DNA of 64,000 nt from Georgenia satyanarayanai (lineage in GTDB: Bacteria; Actinomycetota; Actinomycetes; Actinomycetales; Actinomycetaceae): positions 124,001-188,000 of the forward strand of contig NZ_JAMBNZ010000003.1 in the NCBI RefSeq assembly GCF_023715365.1, in the 5' to 3' direction. The notes beneath the pieces were generated by a model, which was not told where the DNA came from, did not search any database, and worked only from the letters and a program-made list of their open reading frames with translations. This document shows, one piece after another, positions 35,373 to 43,321 of the stretch (its first letter is position 1; each line of letters starts with the position of its first letter). A program made the translations under genes and the position numbers.

Positions 35373-36133
35373 GACGGGTCTCCGATCGCGTCGTCGGTCT
35401 CGGTGCGGGTGCTGGCATTGCGGGAGCGCCGGGCGACGCCCATCGCCCCCGTCCACAGCCAGTCGGTGATGTGGGCCGCGAGCGCCGCGCGGTCCAGGGT
35501 GGCGATGCCGCCCTCGACGGCGGGGGCGCCGTCCTCGGCCCGGGCGTCGGCGGGGTTCTCGGGGGTGAGGCCGCGGGCGGCGATCCAGCGTTCGGCGACG
35601 CTGCGGACGTGGCCGACGACGCCCGCTCCCCACAGGGCGGCGAGCGCGTGGTCCTCCGACGCCGCCCCACCGCCGTGACGGAGCACGGGCAGCAGCGCCT
35701 CAGCGACGATGTCCTCGATCTCCGCGACGAAGCCGCGCAGGGCGCCCGCGGTGGCGGTGGCCTCCGGCTGGGTGACGAAGGCGTAGACCCCGGCGGAGGA
35801 CTCGACGATGCCGAGGTAGACGTCGACCATGGCGGCGATGCGGTCCCGGGGGCGGGTCACCCGCTCGCTCACCTCGCCCAGCGCGCCGCGGAGGTCCTCG
35901 ATGACGGCGGCGCCCACGGCGCCCTGCAGGCCCGACTTGTCACTGAAGTAGCGGTAGACGATCGACTTCGAGGTGCCGATCTCCGCGGCGAGGTCGTCCA
36001 TCGACAGGTCCGGCCCGCGGTGGTGCACCGCCCGGCGGGCCGCACGCACGAGCTCGGCGCGCCGCGAGCTGCGGTGCGCGGCCCAGCGGGCGTCACGACC
36101 GTCCACGCGGTCCTCGGCAGGTGTGCTCGGCAT
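35369..36133 (-). CDS. TetR-family transcriptional regulator
   Basis: A 254-residue repressor with a DNA-binding HTH at about 27-70 (RAELVRAARRAVHHRGPDLS, DDLAAEIGTSKSIVYRYFSD) and a long, variable ligand-binding domain. The adjacent genes suggest control by fatty acyl-CoA or a related ligand. A palindrome between this gene and the divergent thiolase gene (36144-36160) is a likely operator for both directions. The ATG at 36133 is used; a GTG one codon upstream is possible. It is translationally coupled to the acyl-CoA oxidase-like gene. Confidence 0.9.
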   Translation of the reverse strand: MPSTPAEDRVDGRDARWAAHRSSRRAELVRAARRAVHHRGPDLSMDDLAAEIGTSKSIVYRYFSDKSGLQGAVGAAVIEDLRGALGEVSERVTRPRDRIAAMVDVYLGIVESSAGVYAFVTQPEATATAGALRGFVAEIEDIVAEALLPVLRHGGGAASEDHALAALWGAGVVGHVRSVAERWIAARGLTPENPADARAEDGAPAVEGGIATLDRAALAAHITDWLWTGAMGVARRSRNASTRTETDDAIGDPS

Positions 36134-36143
36134 CACGGAACCG

Positions 36144-36160
36144 AGAGTATCAGGTACTCT
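36144..36160. promoter_or_regulatory. Candidate TetR operator
   Basis: AGAGTA (36144-36149) and TACTCT (36155-36160) form an inverted repeat with a 5-base spacer, centred between the divergent TetR and thiolase genes. TACTCT is also a TANNNT-type -10 candidate on the plus strand, so binding would block thiolase transcription. Confidence 0.55.
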
Positions 36161-36215
36161 GAGTTTCACGATGGCCAGGGACCTTCGTCCCCTCCCGATC
36201 CGAAGGAACAACGCC

Positions 36216-37514
36216 GTGACCTCATCCATCCGCCCGGCAGTCGTCGTCGGGGCGAACCGCATCCCCTTCGCCCGCGCCGGTGGCCGCTACGCCGCGTCGT
36301 CCAACAAGGACATGCTCACCGCCGCCCTCGAGGGGCTCGTCGCGCGCTTCGGCCTCGCCGGCGAACGCCTCGACGAGGTGAGCGCGGGCGCCGTCCTCAA
36401 GCACTCGCGCGACTTCAACCTCACCCGCGAGGTGGTGCTCGGCTCCTCCCTCGACCCTCACACCCCCGCCTACGACGTCCAGCGCGCTTGCGCCACGGGC
36501 CTGGAGGCGATCGTCGGGGTGAGCAACAAGATCGCCCTCGGGCAGGTCGAGGTGGGCGTCGGCGGTGGCGTCGACTCCGCCTCCGACGCCCCGATCGTCG
36601 TCTCGGACCGCCTGCGGCGCACCATCCTGCGCGCCTCCCGCGCCAAGAGTCTCCCCGAGCGCCTCAAGGTCCTCGCCGCGATCCGGCCGAGGGACCTCGC
36701 GCCGGTGGCCCCCGACACCGCCGAGCCGCGCACGGGGCTGAGCATGGGCCAGCACCAGGCCATCACCACCGAGCGCTGGGGCATCACCCGCGAGCAGCAG
36801 GACGAGCTCGCGCTGCGCTCCCACCAGAACCTCGCCGCCGCCTACGACCGCGGCTTTTTCGACGACCTCCTCACCCCCTACCGCGGAGTCACCCGCGACG
36901 AGTTCCTCCGCGCCGACACCTCGATGGAGAAGCTCGGCACGCTCCGCACCGCCTTCACCGCCCCGGGCAGCGACAACCCGACGATGACGGCGGGCAACTC
37001 CACGCCGCTGTCCGACGGCGCCTCCGCCGTGCTGCTCGCCACCGAGGAGTGGGCTGCCGAGCGTGGTCTGCCCGCCCTGGCGCGCGTCGTCGACGCCCAG
37101 ACGGCGGCGGTCGACTTCACCAGCGGCGCCGAGGGCCTCCTCATGGGCGGCTGCTACGCCGTACCGCGCCTGCTCGAGCGCCACGGGCTCACGCTCGAGG
37201 ACTTCGACTTCGTCGAGATCCACGAGGCCTTCGCCGGCACCGTCCTCTCCACGCTCGCCGCGTGGAACGACACCGAGTTCTGCCGTGAGCGCCTGGGCCG
37301 CGGGCCGCTCGGCACCGTGGCGTCGGACCGCCTCAACGTCACCGGCTCCTCCCTCGCCGCCGGGCACCCCTTCGGTGCCACCGGCGGGCGGATCGTCGGC
37401 ACGCTCGCCAAGCTCCTGGCTGAGAAGAAGGCCGCGACCGGTGCACCCGTCCGCGGGCTCATCTCCGTCTGCGCCGCCGGTGGGCAGGCCACCGCGATGA
37501 TTCTGGAGGCGTGA
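36216..37514 (+). CDS. Acetyl-CoA C-acyltransferase (thiolase, FadI-like)
   Basis: A 432-residue thiolase that would cleave 3-ketoacyl-CoA to acetyl-CoA in beta-oxidation, or run in reverse. Catalytic motifs: VQRACATGLEAIVG with the nucleophile Cys (about 87), FVEIHEAFAGTV with His (about 330), NVTGSSLAAGHPFGATGGR with His (about 370) and SVCAAGGQA with the second Cys (about 415). GTG 36216 is chosen since GAAGGA sits 6-11 bases upstream; ATG 36171 would add 15 atypical residues. Its stop shares a base with the following ATG (TGATG). Confidence 0.92.
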   Translation: MTSSIRPAVVVGANRIPFARAGGRYAASSNKDMLTAALEGLVARFGLAGERLDEVSAGAVLKHSRDFNLTREVVLGSSLDPHTPAYDVQRACATGLEAIVGVSNKIALGQVEVGVGGGVDSASDAPIVVSDRLRRTILRASRAKSLPERLKVLAAIRPRDLAPVAPDTAEPRTGLSMGQHQAITTERWGITREQQDELALRSHQNLAAAYDRGFFDDLLTPYRGVTRDEFLRADTSMEKLGTLRTAFTAPGSDNPTMTAGNSTPLSDGASAVLLATEEWAAERGLPALARVVDAQTAAVDFTSGAEGLLMGGCYAVPRLLERHGLTLEDFDFVEIHEAFAGTVLSTLAAWNDTEFCRERLGRGPLGTVASDRLNVTGSSLAAGHPFGATGGRIVGTLAKLLAEKKAATGAPVRGLISVCAAGGQATAMILEA

Positions 37515-38875
37515 TGAGCGACCGCTACCTCGACCTCGTCTCCGGCGGCCCCGGCAAGTCCGCGGCCAAGAAGCTCGGGCTGCCCCAGCCCGTCCGCCTG
37601 CGCCGCACCGACCCCGGCAGCGTCGACCAGCCGCTCGTGCCGGGCCCCGTCCTCGTCCTCGACGACGGCGCCTCGCTGCCCGCCGCCGACGAGCTCGCCG
37701 AGACCCTCCTCGGCTGGGACCTCGACGTCCGGCGCGACCCCCAGGAGCTGGCCAGGGGCCGGCGCTGGGGCGCCGTCGTCCTCGTCCTCACCGAGGCGGC
37801 CTCACCGGCGGCGCTCGCCGGCCCCGCCCTCGCGCTCGGCGGCGTGCTGCGCCGCCTCGCTCCCGGGGGCCGGGTCGTCACCGTGTCGCGCCGCGCCAAC
37901 GACGCGAGCGAGCCCGCCGTCGTCGCTGTCCGGCAGGGGGTGGACGGCTTCCTGCGTTCCCTCGCCAAGGAGCTGCGCGCCGGGGCGACCGGCAACGGCG
38001 TCGTCCTGGGCCGGGACGTGCCGGTGAGCGCGCCGTCGGCGGTCGGTGCCGTGCGCTTCTTCCTCTCGGCCCGCTCCGCCTTTGTCGACGGCCAGCTGCT
38101 CCACGTCACCTCCGCCGACGGCGTGCCCCCGGCGGACTGGACCCGTCCCCTCGAGGGGATGGTCGCCGTCGTCACCGGTGCCGCCCGCGGCATCGGCGCG
38201 GCGATCGTCTCGGTCCTCGCCCGGGACGGCGCCCGCGTCGTCGGCGTGGACGTCCCGGCCGCCGGCGAGGCGCTGAGCCGGGTGATGAACGAGGTCCGCG
38301 GCAGTGCGCTGCAGCTCGACATCACCGCGGGGGACGCCGCCGAGCGGATCCTCGCGCACGTGCGGGAGCGCTACGGGCGCCTCGACGTCGTCGTCCACAA
38401 CGCCGGCATCCTGCGTGACAAGCTGCTCGCCAACATGACCGACGACCGCTGGAACGACCTCCTCGCCGTCAACGTCCTCGCCCCGCTGCGGATGAACGAG
38501 ACCTTCGCCGAGGAGCTCGGCGCGGGCGGGCGGATCATCTCCCTCGCCTCGACCTCCGGGATCGCCGGCAACCGTGGCCAGACGAACTACGCGGCCGCCA
38601 AGGCCGGGATCATCGGGATGACGCGCGCCCTCGCGCCGGTCGTCGCCGCGAGCGGCGCCACGGCCAACGCCGTCGCTCCAGGGTTCATCGAGACCGACAT
38701 GACCGCGAAGATCCCTCCGGTCCCGAGGCAGGTGGCCCGCCGGGCGAACTCCTTGCAGCAGGGCGGCCAGCCGGTGGACGTCGCCGAGGCCATCGCCTTC
38801 CTCGCCTCCCCGCAGGCCGGTGGGGTCAACGGGCAGACGCTGCGGGTGTGCGGCCAGAACCTGGTGGGGCAGTGA
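37514..38875 (+). CDS. High-molecular-weight 3-oxoacyl-ACP reductase (FabG4-type SDR)
   Basis: A 453-residue short-chain dehydrogenase with two Rossmann-like halves. The N-terminal half (about 1-205) lacks a recognisable cofactor loop. The C-terminal half is a full FabG domain with VVTGAARGIGAAIVSVLA (NAD(P) loop, about 218), HNAGILRDKLLANM (about 296), catalytic Ser in STSGIAGNRG and YAAAK (about 358-362). This matches HMwFabG/FabG4 of mycobacteria, NADH-dependent reductases or 3-hydroxyacyl-CoA dehydrogenases. GGAGG precedes ATG 37514. It is coupled to both neighbouring genes by TGATG overlaps. Confidence 0.9.
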   Translation: MSDRYLDLVSGGPGKSAAKKLGLPQPVRLRRTDPGSVDQPLVPGPVLVLDDGASLPAADELAETLLGWDLDVRRDPQELARGRRWGAVVLVLTEAASPAALAGPALALGGVLRRLAPGGRVVTVSRRANDASEPAVVAVRQGVDGFLRSLAKELRAGATGNGVVLGRDVPVSAPSAVGAVRFFLSARSAFVDGQLLHVTSADGVPPADWTRPLEGMVAVVTGAARGIGAAIVSVLARDGARVVGVDVPAAGEALSRVMNEVRGSALQLDITAGDAAERILAHVRERYGRLDVVVHNAGILRDKLLANMTDDRWNDLLAVNVLAPLRMNETFAEELGAGGRIISLASTSGIAGNRGQTNYAAAKAGIIGMTRALAPVVAASGATANAVAPGFIETDMTAKIPPVPRQVARRANSLQQGGQPVDVAEAIAFLASPQAGGVNGQTLRVCGQNLVGQ

Positions 38876-39756
38876 TGCGCGAGCAGCGCCTCGAGCCGGT
38901 CCCCAGCCTCGGCTCGCTGTACTCACGCGCCCTGGCGGCCACGGCGCGCACGACGATGCGCCGCGGCCCGGTGGCCGACCGCCTCCCGGACGTCGCCTAC
39001 GTCGCCGGCGGTCTGCGCGCCGACCCCGCCACCCTCTCGGCCTACCAGGAGCTCCTCGGGGAGCCGGGCACCGACGAGCTGCCCGCCGGTTACGTCCACG
39101 TGCTCGCCTTCCCGCTCGCCATGGCGCTCATGGTCCGGCCGGACTTCCCCCTCCCGGTGCTCGGCATGGTCCACACGGCCAACCGGGTGGTCCAGCACCG
39201 GCCGGTGCTGCTCGGCGAGGAGCTGAGCGCGCGGGCCGAGGCCCGCTCCCCGCGGGCGCACCGCAAGGGCACGCTCGTCGACCTCGTCGTCACGGTGGAG
39301 GTCGGCGAGGAGACGGTCTGGGAGGGCGTGTCGACCTACCTGGCCCGCGGCATCCGCCTGCCGGGTGCGGCCGAGGAGGCGCCGTCGTCGCCCGCCGAGG
39401 AGGAGGCCGGGGGTGGTGTCGTCGCCGTGTGGTCGCTGGGCGCGGACACCGGCAAGCGCTACGCGGAGGTGTCCGGCGACCGCAACCCCATCCACGTGTC
39501 CCGCCTCGGGGCCCGGGCCTTCGGCTTCCCGCGGCCCATCGCGCACGGGATGTACACCGCCTCGCGGGCGCTGGCCCAGCTGGCCCGCTTCCGCGGGGAC
39601 GCCTTCACCTGGGAGGTTGAGTTCGCGGGGCCGGTGCTGCTGCCGGGAAAGGTCGCGCTGAGCGTCGACCCGGCCGGTGACGGCGTGCGCTACGCCGGCC
39701 ACCACCCGAGGTCAGGCCGCCTGCATCTCAGCGGGACGCTCACCCCGCGCACCTGA
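38875..39756 (+). CDS. MaoC-family hydratase/dehydratase
   Basis: A 293-residue double hot-dog protein expected to hydrate 2-enoyl-CoA, the step between oxidase and reductase in beta-oxidation. The N-terminal hot dog is degenerate; the C-terminal one has the hydratase 2 motif SGDRNPIHVSRLGARAFGFP followed by RPIAHGMYT (about 202-232), with catalytic Asp and His. It completes a thiolase-FabG-MaoC operon on the plus strand, coupled to FabG by TGATG. Its last 45 bases overlap the convergent EamA gene. Confidence 0.92.
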   Translation: MREQRLEPVPSLGSLYSRALAATARTTMRRGPVADRLPDVAYVAGGLRADPATLSAYQELLGEPGTDELPAGYVHVLAFPLAMALMVRPDFPLPVLGMVHTANRVVQHRPVLLGEELSARAEARSPRAHRKGTLVDLVVTVEVGEETVWEGVSTYLARGIRLPGAAEEAPSSPAEEEAGGGVVAVWSLGADTGKRYAEVSGDRNPIHVSRLGARAFGFPRPIAHGMYTASRALAQLARFRGDAFTWEVEFAGPVLLPGKVALSVDPAGDGVRYAGHHPRSGRLHLSGTLTPRT

Positions 39757-40722
39757 CGGTGCGGCGCCGGTCCCTGCCGGCCGGCGCCGCCCGAGCGCGA
39801 CCGCCATCGCGACGAGGATGAAGCCCGCGCCGGCCCACGCGACCGGCGAGACCGCCTCGCCGTAGACCGCGGCCCCCAGGAGCATGGCGACGACGACCTC
39901 CCAGTAGGACAGCGCCGAGAGCTCCACCGAGCGCAGGTGCGTGCCCGCGACGACGAGCAGCCCGAGCGCGAGGAGGCCGCACACGACGAAGAAGATGCCG
40001 GCCCACACCCAGTTCTCCGCCGTCATCCCTGACATGTCCGGGCGCGTGATGGCGACCATCCCGGCGGCTCCGAGGGCGCCGAAGGTGAAGTTCCAGAAGT
40101 TGCGGACGTCCGCCGGCATGTCCGCGCGGTAGCGGTAGCACAGCAGCGCCGCGCCGTAGAGCACGCCGGACGCGGCGGCGAGGACGTCACCGAGGAGCTG
40201 GTCACCCGTGGGGGCGGCCGGGGCGTCGACCAGGCCGGTGGCGAGCACCATCCCGGCGAAGCTGAGACCGAGGGAGGCGAGCTCGATACCCCGGGCCCGC
40301 TCCTTGAGGATGACGCGCGCGAGGACGGTCGCGATGACCGGGCCCAGGTAGTGGAGGGCGACGGCGCGGGAGAGCACGGTGAGGACCGTCGCCGAGAGGT
40401 AGGTGGCCAGGGACAGGCCGAGGAAGACGCCTCCGAGGACGACCGACCACGAGACGCGGGTGCGGCGCAGCACCGACAGGCGACGGCCCGCGGTGAGGAT
40501 GACGACCATCCCCAGAGCGCCCACGGCCATCCGCCCGAGGGTGAGCGTCTCACCGATGACGGCCCCGGGCGGGGAGGCGAGCCGTCCGAAGACGCCGGCC
40601 AGACCCATGGCGGTGGCCGAGGCGATGATCGCGGTGACGCCGAGCCGGCGGCGCATCCGCGGGACGGCGCGGCGGGGGGTGGGCGCGGGGGCGCGGAGGG
40701 GGGTGTCGACAGCCAGGGCCAA
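39712..40722 (-). CDS. EamA (DMT superfamily) transporter under a glycine riboswitch
   Basis: A 336-residue transporter with about ten hydrophobic segments in two EamA repeats (about 27-160 and 185-320), the pattern of RhtA/YdcZ-like exporters of amino acids and metabolites. Start TTG 40722 has GAGGAG 7-12 bases upstream. About 60 bases further upstream on the same strand lies a tandem glycine riboswitch, which strongly suggests that the cargo or need for transport is tied to glycine. Glycine export is the simplest reading, but the substrate is not shown by sequence. The 3' end overlaps the MaoC gene antisense by 45 bases. Confidence 0.88.
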   Translation of the reverse strand: MALAVDTPLRAPAPTPRRAVPRMRRRLGVTAIIASATAMGLAGVFGRLASPPGAVIGETLTLGRMAVGALGMVVILTAGRRLSVLRRTRVSWSVVLGGVFLGLSLATYLSATVLTVLSRAVALHYLGPVIATVLARVILKERARGIELASLGLSFAGMVLATGLVDAPAAPTGDQLLGDVLAAASGVLYGAALLCYRYRADMPADVRNFWNFTFGALGAAGMVAITRPDMSGMTAENWVWAGIFFVVCGLLALGLLVVAGTHLRSVELSALSYWEVVVAMLLGAAVYGEAVSPVAWAGAGFILVAMAVALGRRRPAGTGAAPSGARGERPAEMQAA

Positions 40723-40784
40723 CGGGACTCCTCGGGATGACGGGCGCGCGCGGGCGCGCGTGAGCAGGGACCGTTCCCCGCTCT

Positions 40785-40950
40785 GTCATCGGACCTGAGA
40801 GTTTTCTGCGGGCATGGTGCCCGCACTTCCCCGTCGGTGAGCCCGGAGGGCTGCTTTCCAGAGGTGCCTCGCCGTGGCGGTATGGGGGCCTGAGAGTTTC
40901 CGGGGAGGTTGCTCCTTCGGCGCCCGCCTGCGCGGGTCTCTCCCGCCGCG
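40785..40950 (-). promoter_or_regulatory. Tandem glycine riboswitch (gcvT-type), two aptamers
   Basis: Read on the minus strand, aptamer 1 (about 40948-40889) has GCGGGAGAGACC, the conserved GCCGAAGGAGCAA core and GGAAACTCTCAGG. Aptamer 2 (about 40886-40793) has CTCTGGAAAGC, CACCGACGGGGAAG and AAACTCTCAGGT, and the element ends GATGACAGAG. Both cores and the short linker match the double-aptamer glycine riboswitch. The gene it precedes is the EamA transporter, not a glycine cleavage gene. The downstream expression platform is not clear; a small GGGAACGGTCCC hairpin follows at about 40778-40767. Confidence 0.95.
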
Positions 40951-41011
40951 AGTCGAAGGCTGTGAAGTTGTCGGGACAAGTCTCTCACACGGCCTGGTCC
41001 GCCCCCGACGG

Positions 41012-41017
41012 TAGCCT
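41012..41017 (+). promoter_or_regulatory. Candidate -10 box TAGCCT for alanine dehydrogenase
   Basis: TAGCCT lies about 140 bases before the ald ATG, in the only A/T-richer part of the divergent gap. It would give a leader of roughly 130 bases. No good -35 is visible. Confidence 0.3.
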
Positions 41018-41157
41018 CCACAGCCCCGTCCACAGGCTGCGGGCGCTCCCTGTGTGTATGTGCACAACCCTGTGGACACGGCCTGTGGACAGATGGCCGC
41101 CCGATGACCGCCGGGGGAACACGCGCCCGCCTGCGGCGGACCTGGGAGGATGCCCCC

Positions 41158-42273
41158 ATGAGGATCGCAGTGCCGCGAGAGGTCATGGACTCCGAGGGCC
41201 GCGTGGCCATCACCCCCTCGGGGGTGCACGAGCTCGTCCGCCACGGCCACGAGGTGGGCGTGGAGACCGGCGCCGGGACGTCCGCGTCCATCGCCGATGC
41301 CGACTTCACGGCGGCCGGCGCCACCGTGCTCCCCGACGCCGCCACCGCATGGGACTTCGCCGAGCTCGTGCTCAAGGTCAAGGAGCCGGTCCCCGAGGAG
41401 TACCCGCTGCTCCGCCGGGGGCAGACTCTGTTCACCTACCTTCACCTCGCGGCCGACCGGCCGCTCACCGAGGAGCTCGTGCGCCGCCGCGTCACGTCCG
41501 TCGCCTACGAGACCGTCGAGCTGCCCGACCGCTCCCTGCCCCTCCTCGCACCGATGAGCGAGATCGCCGGCCGGCTCGCGCCGCAGGTGGGCGCCCACAG
41601 CCTGATGAGCGCCCAGGGTGGCCGCGGGGTGCTGCTGGGCGGGGTGTCGGGGGTGTACTCGGCCCGGGTCGTCGTCATCGGCGCCGGGGTGGCCGGGATG
41701 AACGCCGCCGCGATGGCGGTGGGGATGCACGCGGACGTCGTCCTCATGGACCGTGACGTGGGCCGGCTGCGCCGGGCCGACGCCCTCTACCGCGGCCGCT
41801 GCCAGACCGTCATGTCCAACGCCTACGAGATCGAGCGGGCCATCACCGAGGCGGACCTCGTCATCGGTGCCGTGCTGCTCCCCGGGGCGCGCACGCCCCG
41901 CCTCGTGACGAACGAGCAGATCGCGACGATGAAGCCCGGCTCCGTCGTCGTGGACATCTCCGTGGACCAGGGCGGCTGCTTCGCCGACTCCCGGCCCACC
42001 ACGCACTCCGACCCGACCTACCGCGTGCACGACACGCTGTTCTACTGCGTGAGCAACATGCCCGGCGCGGTGTCCCACACCTCCACCTACGCGCTGACCA
42101 ACGTCACCGTCCCCTACGCGCTCGCGCTGGCGAACAGCGGCTGGCGCGAGGCGATGCGGGCCGACCCCGCGCTGGCCCTGGGCCTGGCCACCCACGACGG
42201 CGCGCTCGTCTCCGCCCCGGTGGCCCAGGCGCACGGGATGGAGCACACGCCGCTGGAGGCGGTCCTCGCCTGA
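41158..42273 (+). CDS. ald: Alanine dehydrogenase
   Basis: A 371-residue NAD-dependent enzyme that deaminates L-alanine to pyruvate, or the reverse; mycobacterial Ald can also aminate glyoxylate to glycine. Motifs: IAVPREVMDSEGRVAITPSG (start), LKVKEP (substrate Lys, about 73-78), TYLHLAADRPLTEEL (catalytic His, about 96), the nucleotide loop VIGAGVAGMNAAAMA (about 173-187) and DISVDQGGC (catalytic Asp, about 270). The ATG at 41158 lies 9 bases after GGGAGG. It is divergent from the glycine-riboswitch/EamA unit. Confidence 0.94.
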   Translation: MRIAVPREVMDSEGRVAITPSGVHELVRHGHEVGVETGAGTSASIADADFTAAGATVLPDAATAWDFAELVLKVKEPVPEEYPLLRRGQTLFTYLHLAADRPLTEELVRRRVTSVAYETVELPDRSLPLLAPMSEIAGRLAPQVGAHSLMSAQGGRGVLLGGVSGVYSARVVVIGAGVAGMNAAAMAVGMHADVVLMDRDVGRLRRADALYRGRCQTVMSNAYEIERAITEADLVIGAVLLPGARTPRLVTNEQIATMKPGSVVVDISVDQGGCFADSRPTTHSDPTYRVHDTLFYCVSNMPGAVSHTSTYALTNVTVPYALALANSGWREAMRADPALALGLATHDGALVSAPVAQAHGMEHTPLEAVLA

Positions 42274-42274
42274 C

Positions 42275-43003
42275 TCAGGCGCTGACGAGGACCCCGAGGA
42301 CGGAGGCGAAGATCGCCAGGCCGTCGGTGCCACCGCCGGAGTCCGGGCCGAAGCCCGGCTCGACGGCGTGCTCCGGGTGTGGCATGAGACCCACGACGTT
42401 GCCCGCCGCGTTGCTGATGCCGGCGATGTCGTGGAGCGAGCCGTTGGGGTTGTGGCCCTCGTAGCGGAAGACCACGCGCCCCTCCCCCTCGAGCTCGGCG
42501 AGCGTGCGCTCGTCCGCGACGAACCCGCCCTCACCGTTCTTCAGCGGGATGGTGATCGTCTGGCCCACCGAGTAGCCGGTGGTCCAGGCCGTGTCGTTGT
42601 TCTCCACGCGCAGCTGCTGGTCGCGGCACACGAAGCGCTGGGCCTCGTTGCGGATGAGCGCACCGGGCAGCAGGTGCGCCTCGCACAGGATCTGGAAGCC
42701 GTTGCAGATACCGAGCACCGGCAGGCCGCGGCCGGCCGCCTCGACGACGGCCGTCATCACCGGCGCGAAGCTCGCGATCGCGCCGCAGCGCAGGTAGTCG
42801 CCGTAGGAGAAGCCACCGGGCAGGACGACGGCGTCGACCCCGCGGAGGTCCTCGTCGGCGTGCCACAGCGCCACCGGCTCACCGCCGGCCAGGCGCACCG
42901 CCCGCTGCGCGTCACGCTCGTCGAGGGAGCCGGGGAAGGTGACGACGCCGACGCGTGCACCCTCGGCCCGCGGCTGGGGCTCGGGGACGTCGAGGCGGTG
43001 CAT
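42275..43003 (-). CDS. purQ: Phosphoribosylformylglycinamidine synthase glutaminase subunit PurQ
   Basis: A 242-residue class I glutaminase that supplies ammonia to PurL. Key features: [16 protein letters not shown] (about 20), [14 protein letters not shown] (about 62-75), the nucleophile Cys in [11 protein letters not shown] (about 98-108) and the His-Glu pair in [12 protein letters not shown] (about 209). The ATG at 43003 shares its A with the purS stop (TGATG). The stop lies two bases from the convergent ald stop. The partner purL is 11 kb away at 29160-31481. Confidence 0.97.
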   Translation of the reverse strand: MHRLDVPEPQPRAEGARVGVVTFPGSLDERDAQRAVRLAGGEPVALWHADEDLRGVDAVVLPGGFSYGDYLRCGAIASFAPVMTAVVEAAGRGLPVLGICNGFQILCEAHLLPGALIRNEAQRFVCRDQQLRVENNDTAWTTGYSVGQTITIPLKNGEGGFVADERTLAELEGEGRVVFRYEGHNPNGSLHDIAGISNAAGNVVGLMPHPEHAVEPGFGPDSGGGTDGLAIFASVLGVLVSA

Positions 43004-43266
43004 CAGACGCTCCGGGCGTCGTCGGCCGCAGCGACGCGGACGACGTCCTCGATGACCGGGTTGGACAGCAGCAGCTCGGCGGCACGGCGGGCCTGGTCGA
43101 GCGCGGCGTCGTCGACCTCGCCCTCGACCTCCAGCTCGAAGCGCTTGCCCTGCCGGACCGCGACGAAACCGTCCAGTCCGAGCCGGGGCAGCGCTCCGGC
43201 TACCGCCTTGCCCTGCGGGTCGAGAATTTCGGGCTTGGGCATGACCTCGACGACGATGCGTCCCAT
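43003..43266 (-). CDS. purS: Phosphoribosylformylglycinamidine synthase subunit PurS
   Basis: An 87-residue small subunit that bridges PurL and PurQ. Sequence [20 protein letters not shown], then [13 protein letters not shown], is diagnostic. Start ATG 43266 has AGGAG 6-10 bases upstream. Its stop overlaps the purQ start by one base. The desaturase gene lies upstream on the same strand with a 55-base gap that could hold the promoter. Confidence 0.96.
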   Translation of the reverse strand: MGRIVVEVMPKPEILDPQGKAVAGALPRLGLDGFVAVRQGKRFELEVEGEVDDAALDQARRAAELLLSNPVIEDVVRVAAADDARSV

Positions 43267-43321
43267 GGTGACTCCTGCTCGGGGTTTTCGGGCCGCCGTC
43301 GAGTCTACCCGGGTGCCGGGG

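Noticed and set aside
32127-35678. 1183-codon plus-strand open frame across the DUF222 gene and the oxidase gene
   Set aside because: It overlaps two well-supported genes in other frames and translates to Arg/Gly/Pro-rich low-complexity sequence, so it is a shadow frame.
40741-40760. Repeat CGGGCGCGCG in tandem as an operator or element
   Set aside because: Two copies of a pure G+C 10-mer are expected by chance in this composition; no further signal supports function.
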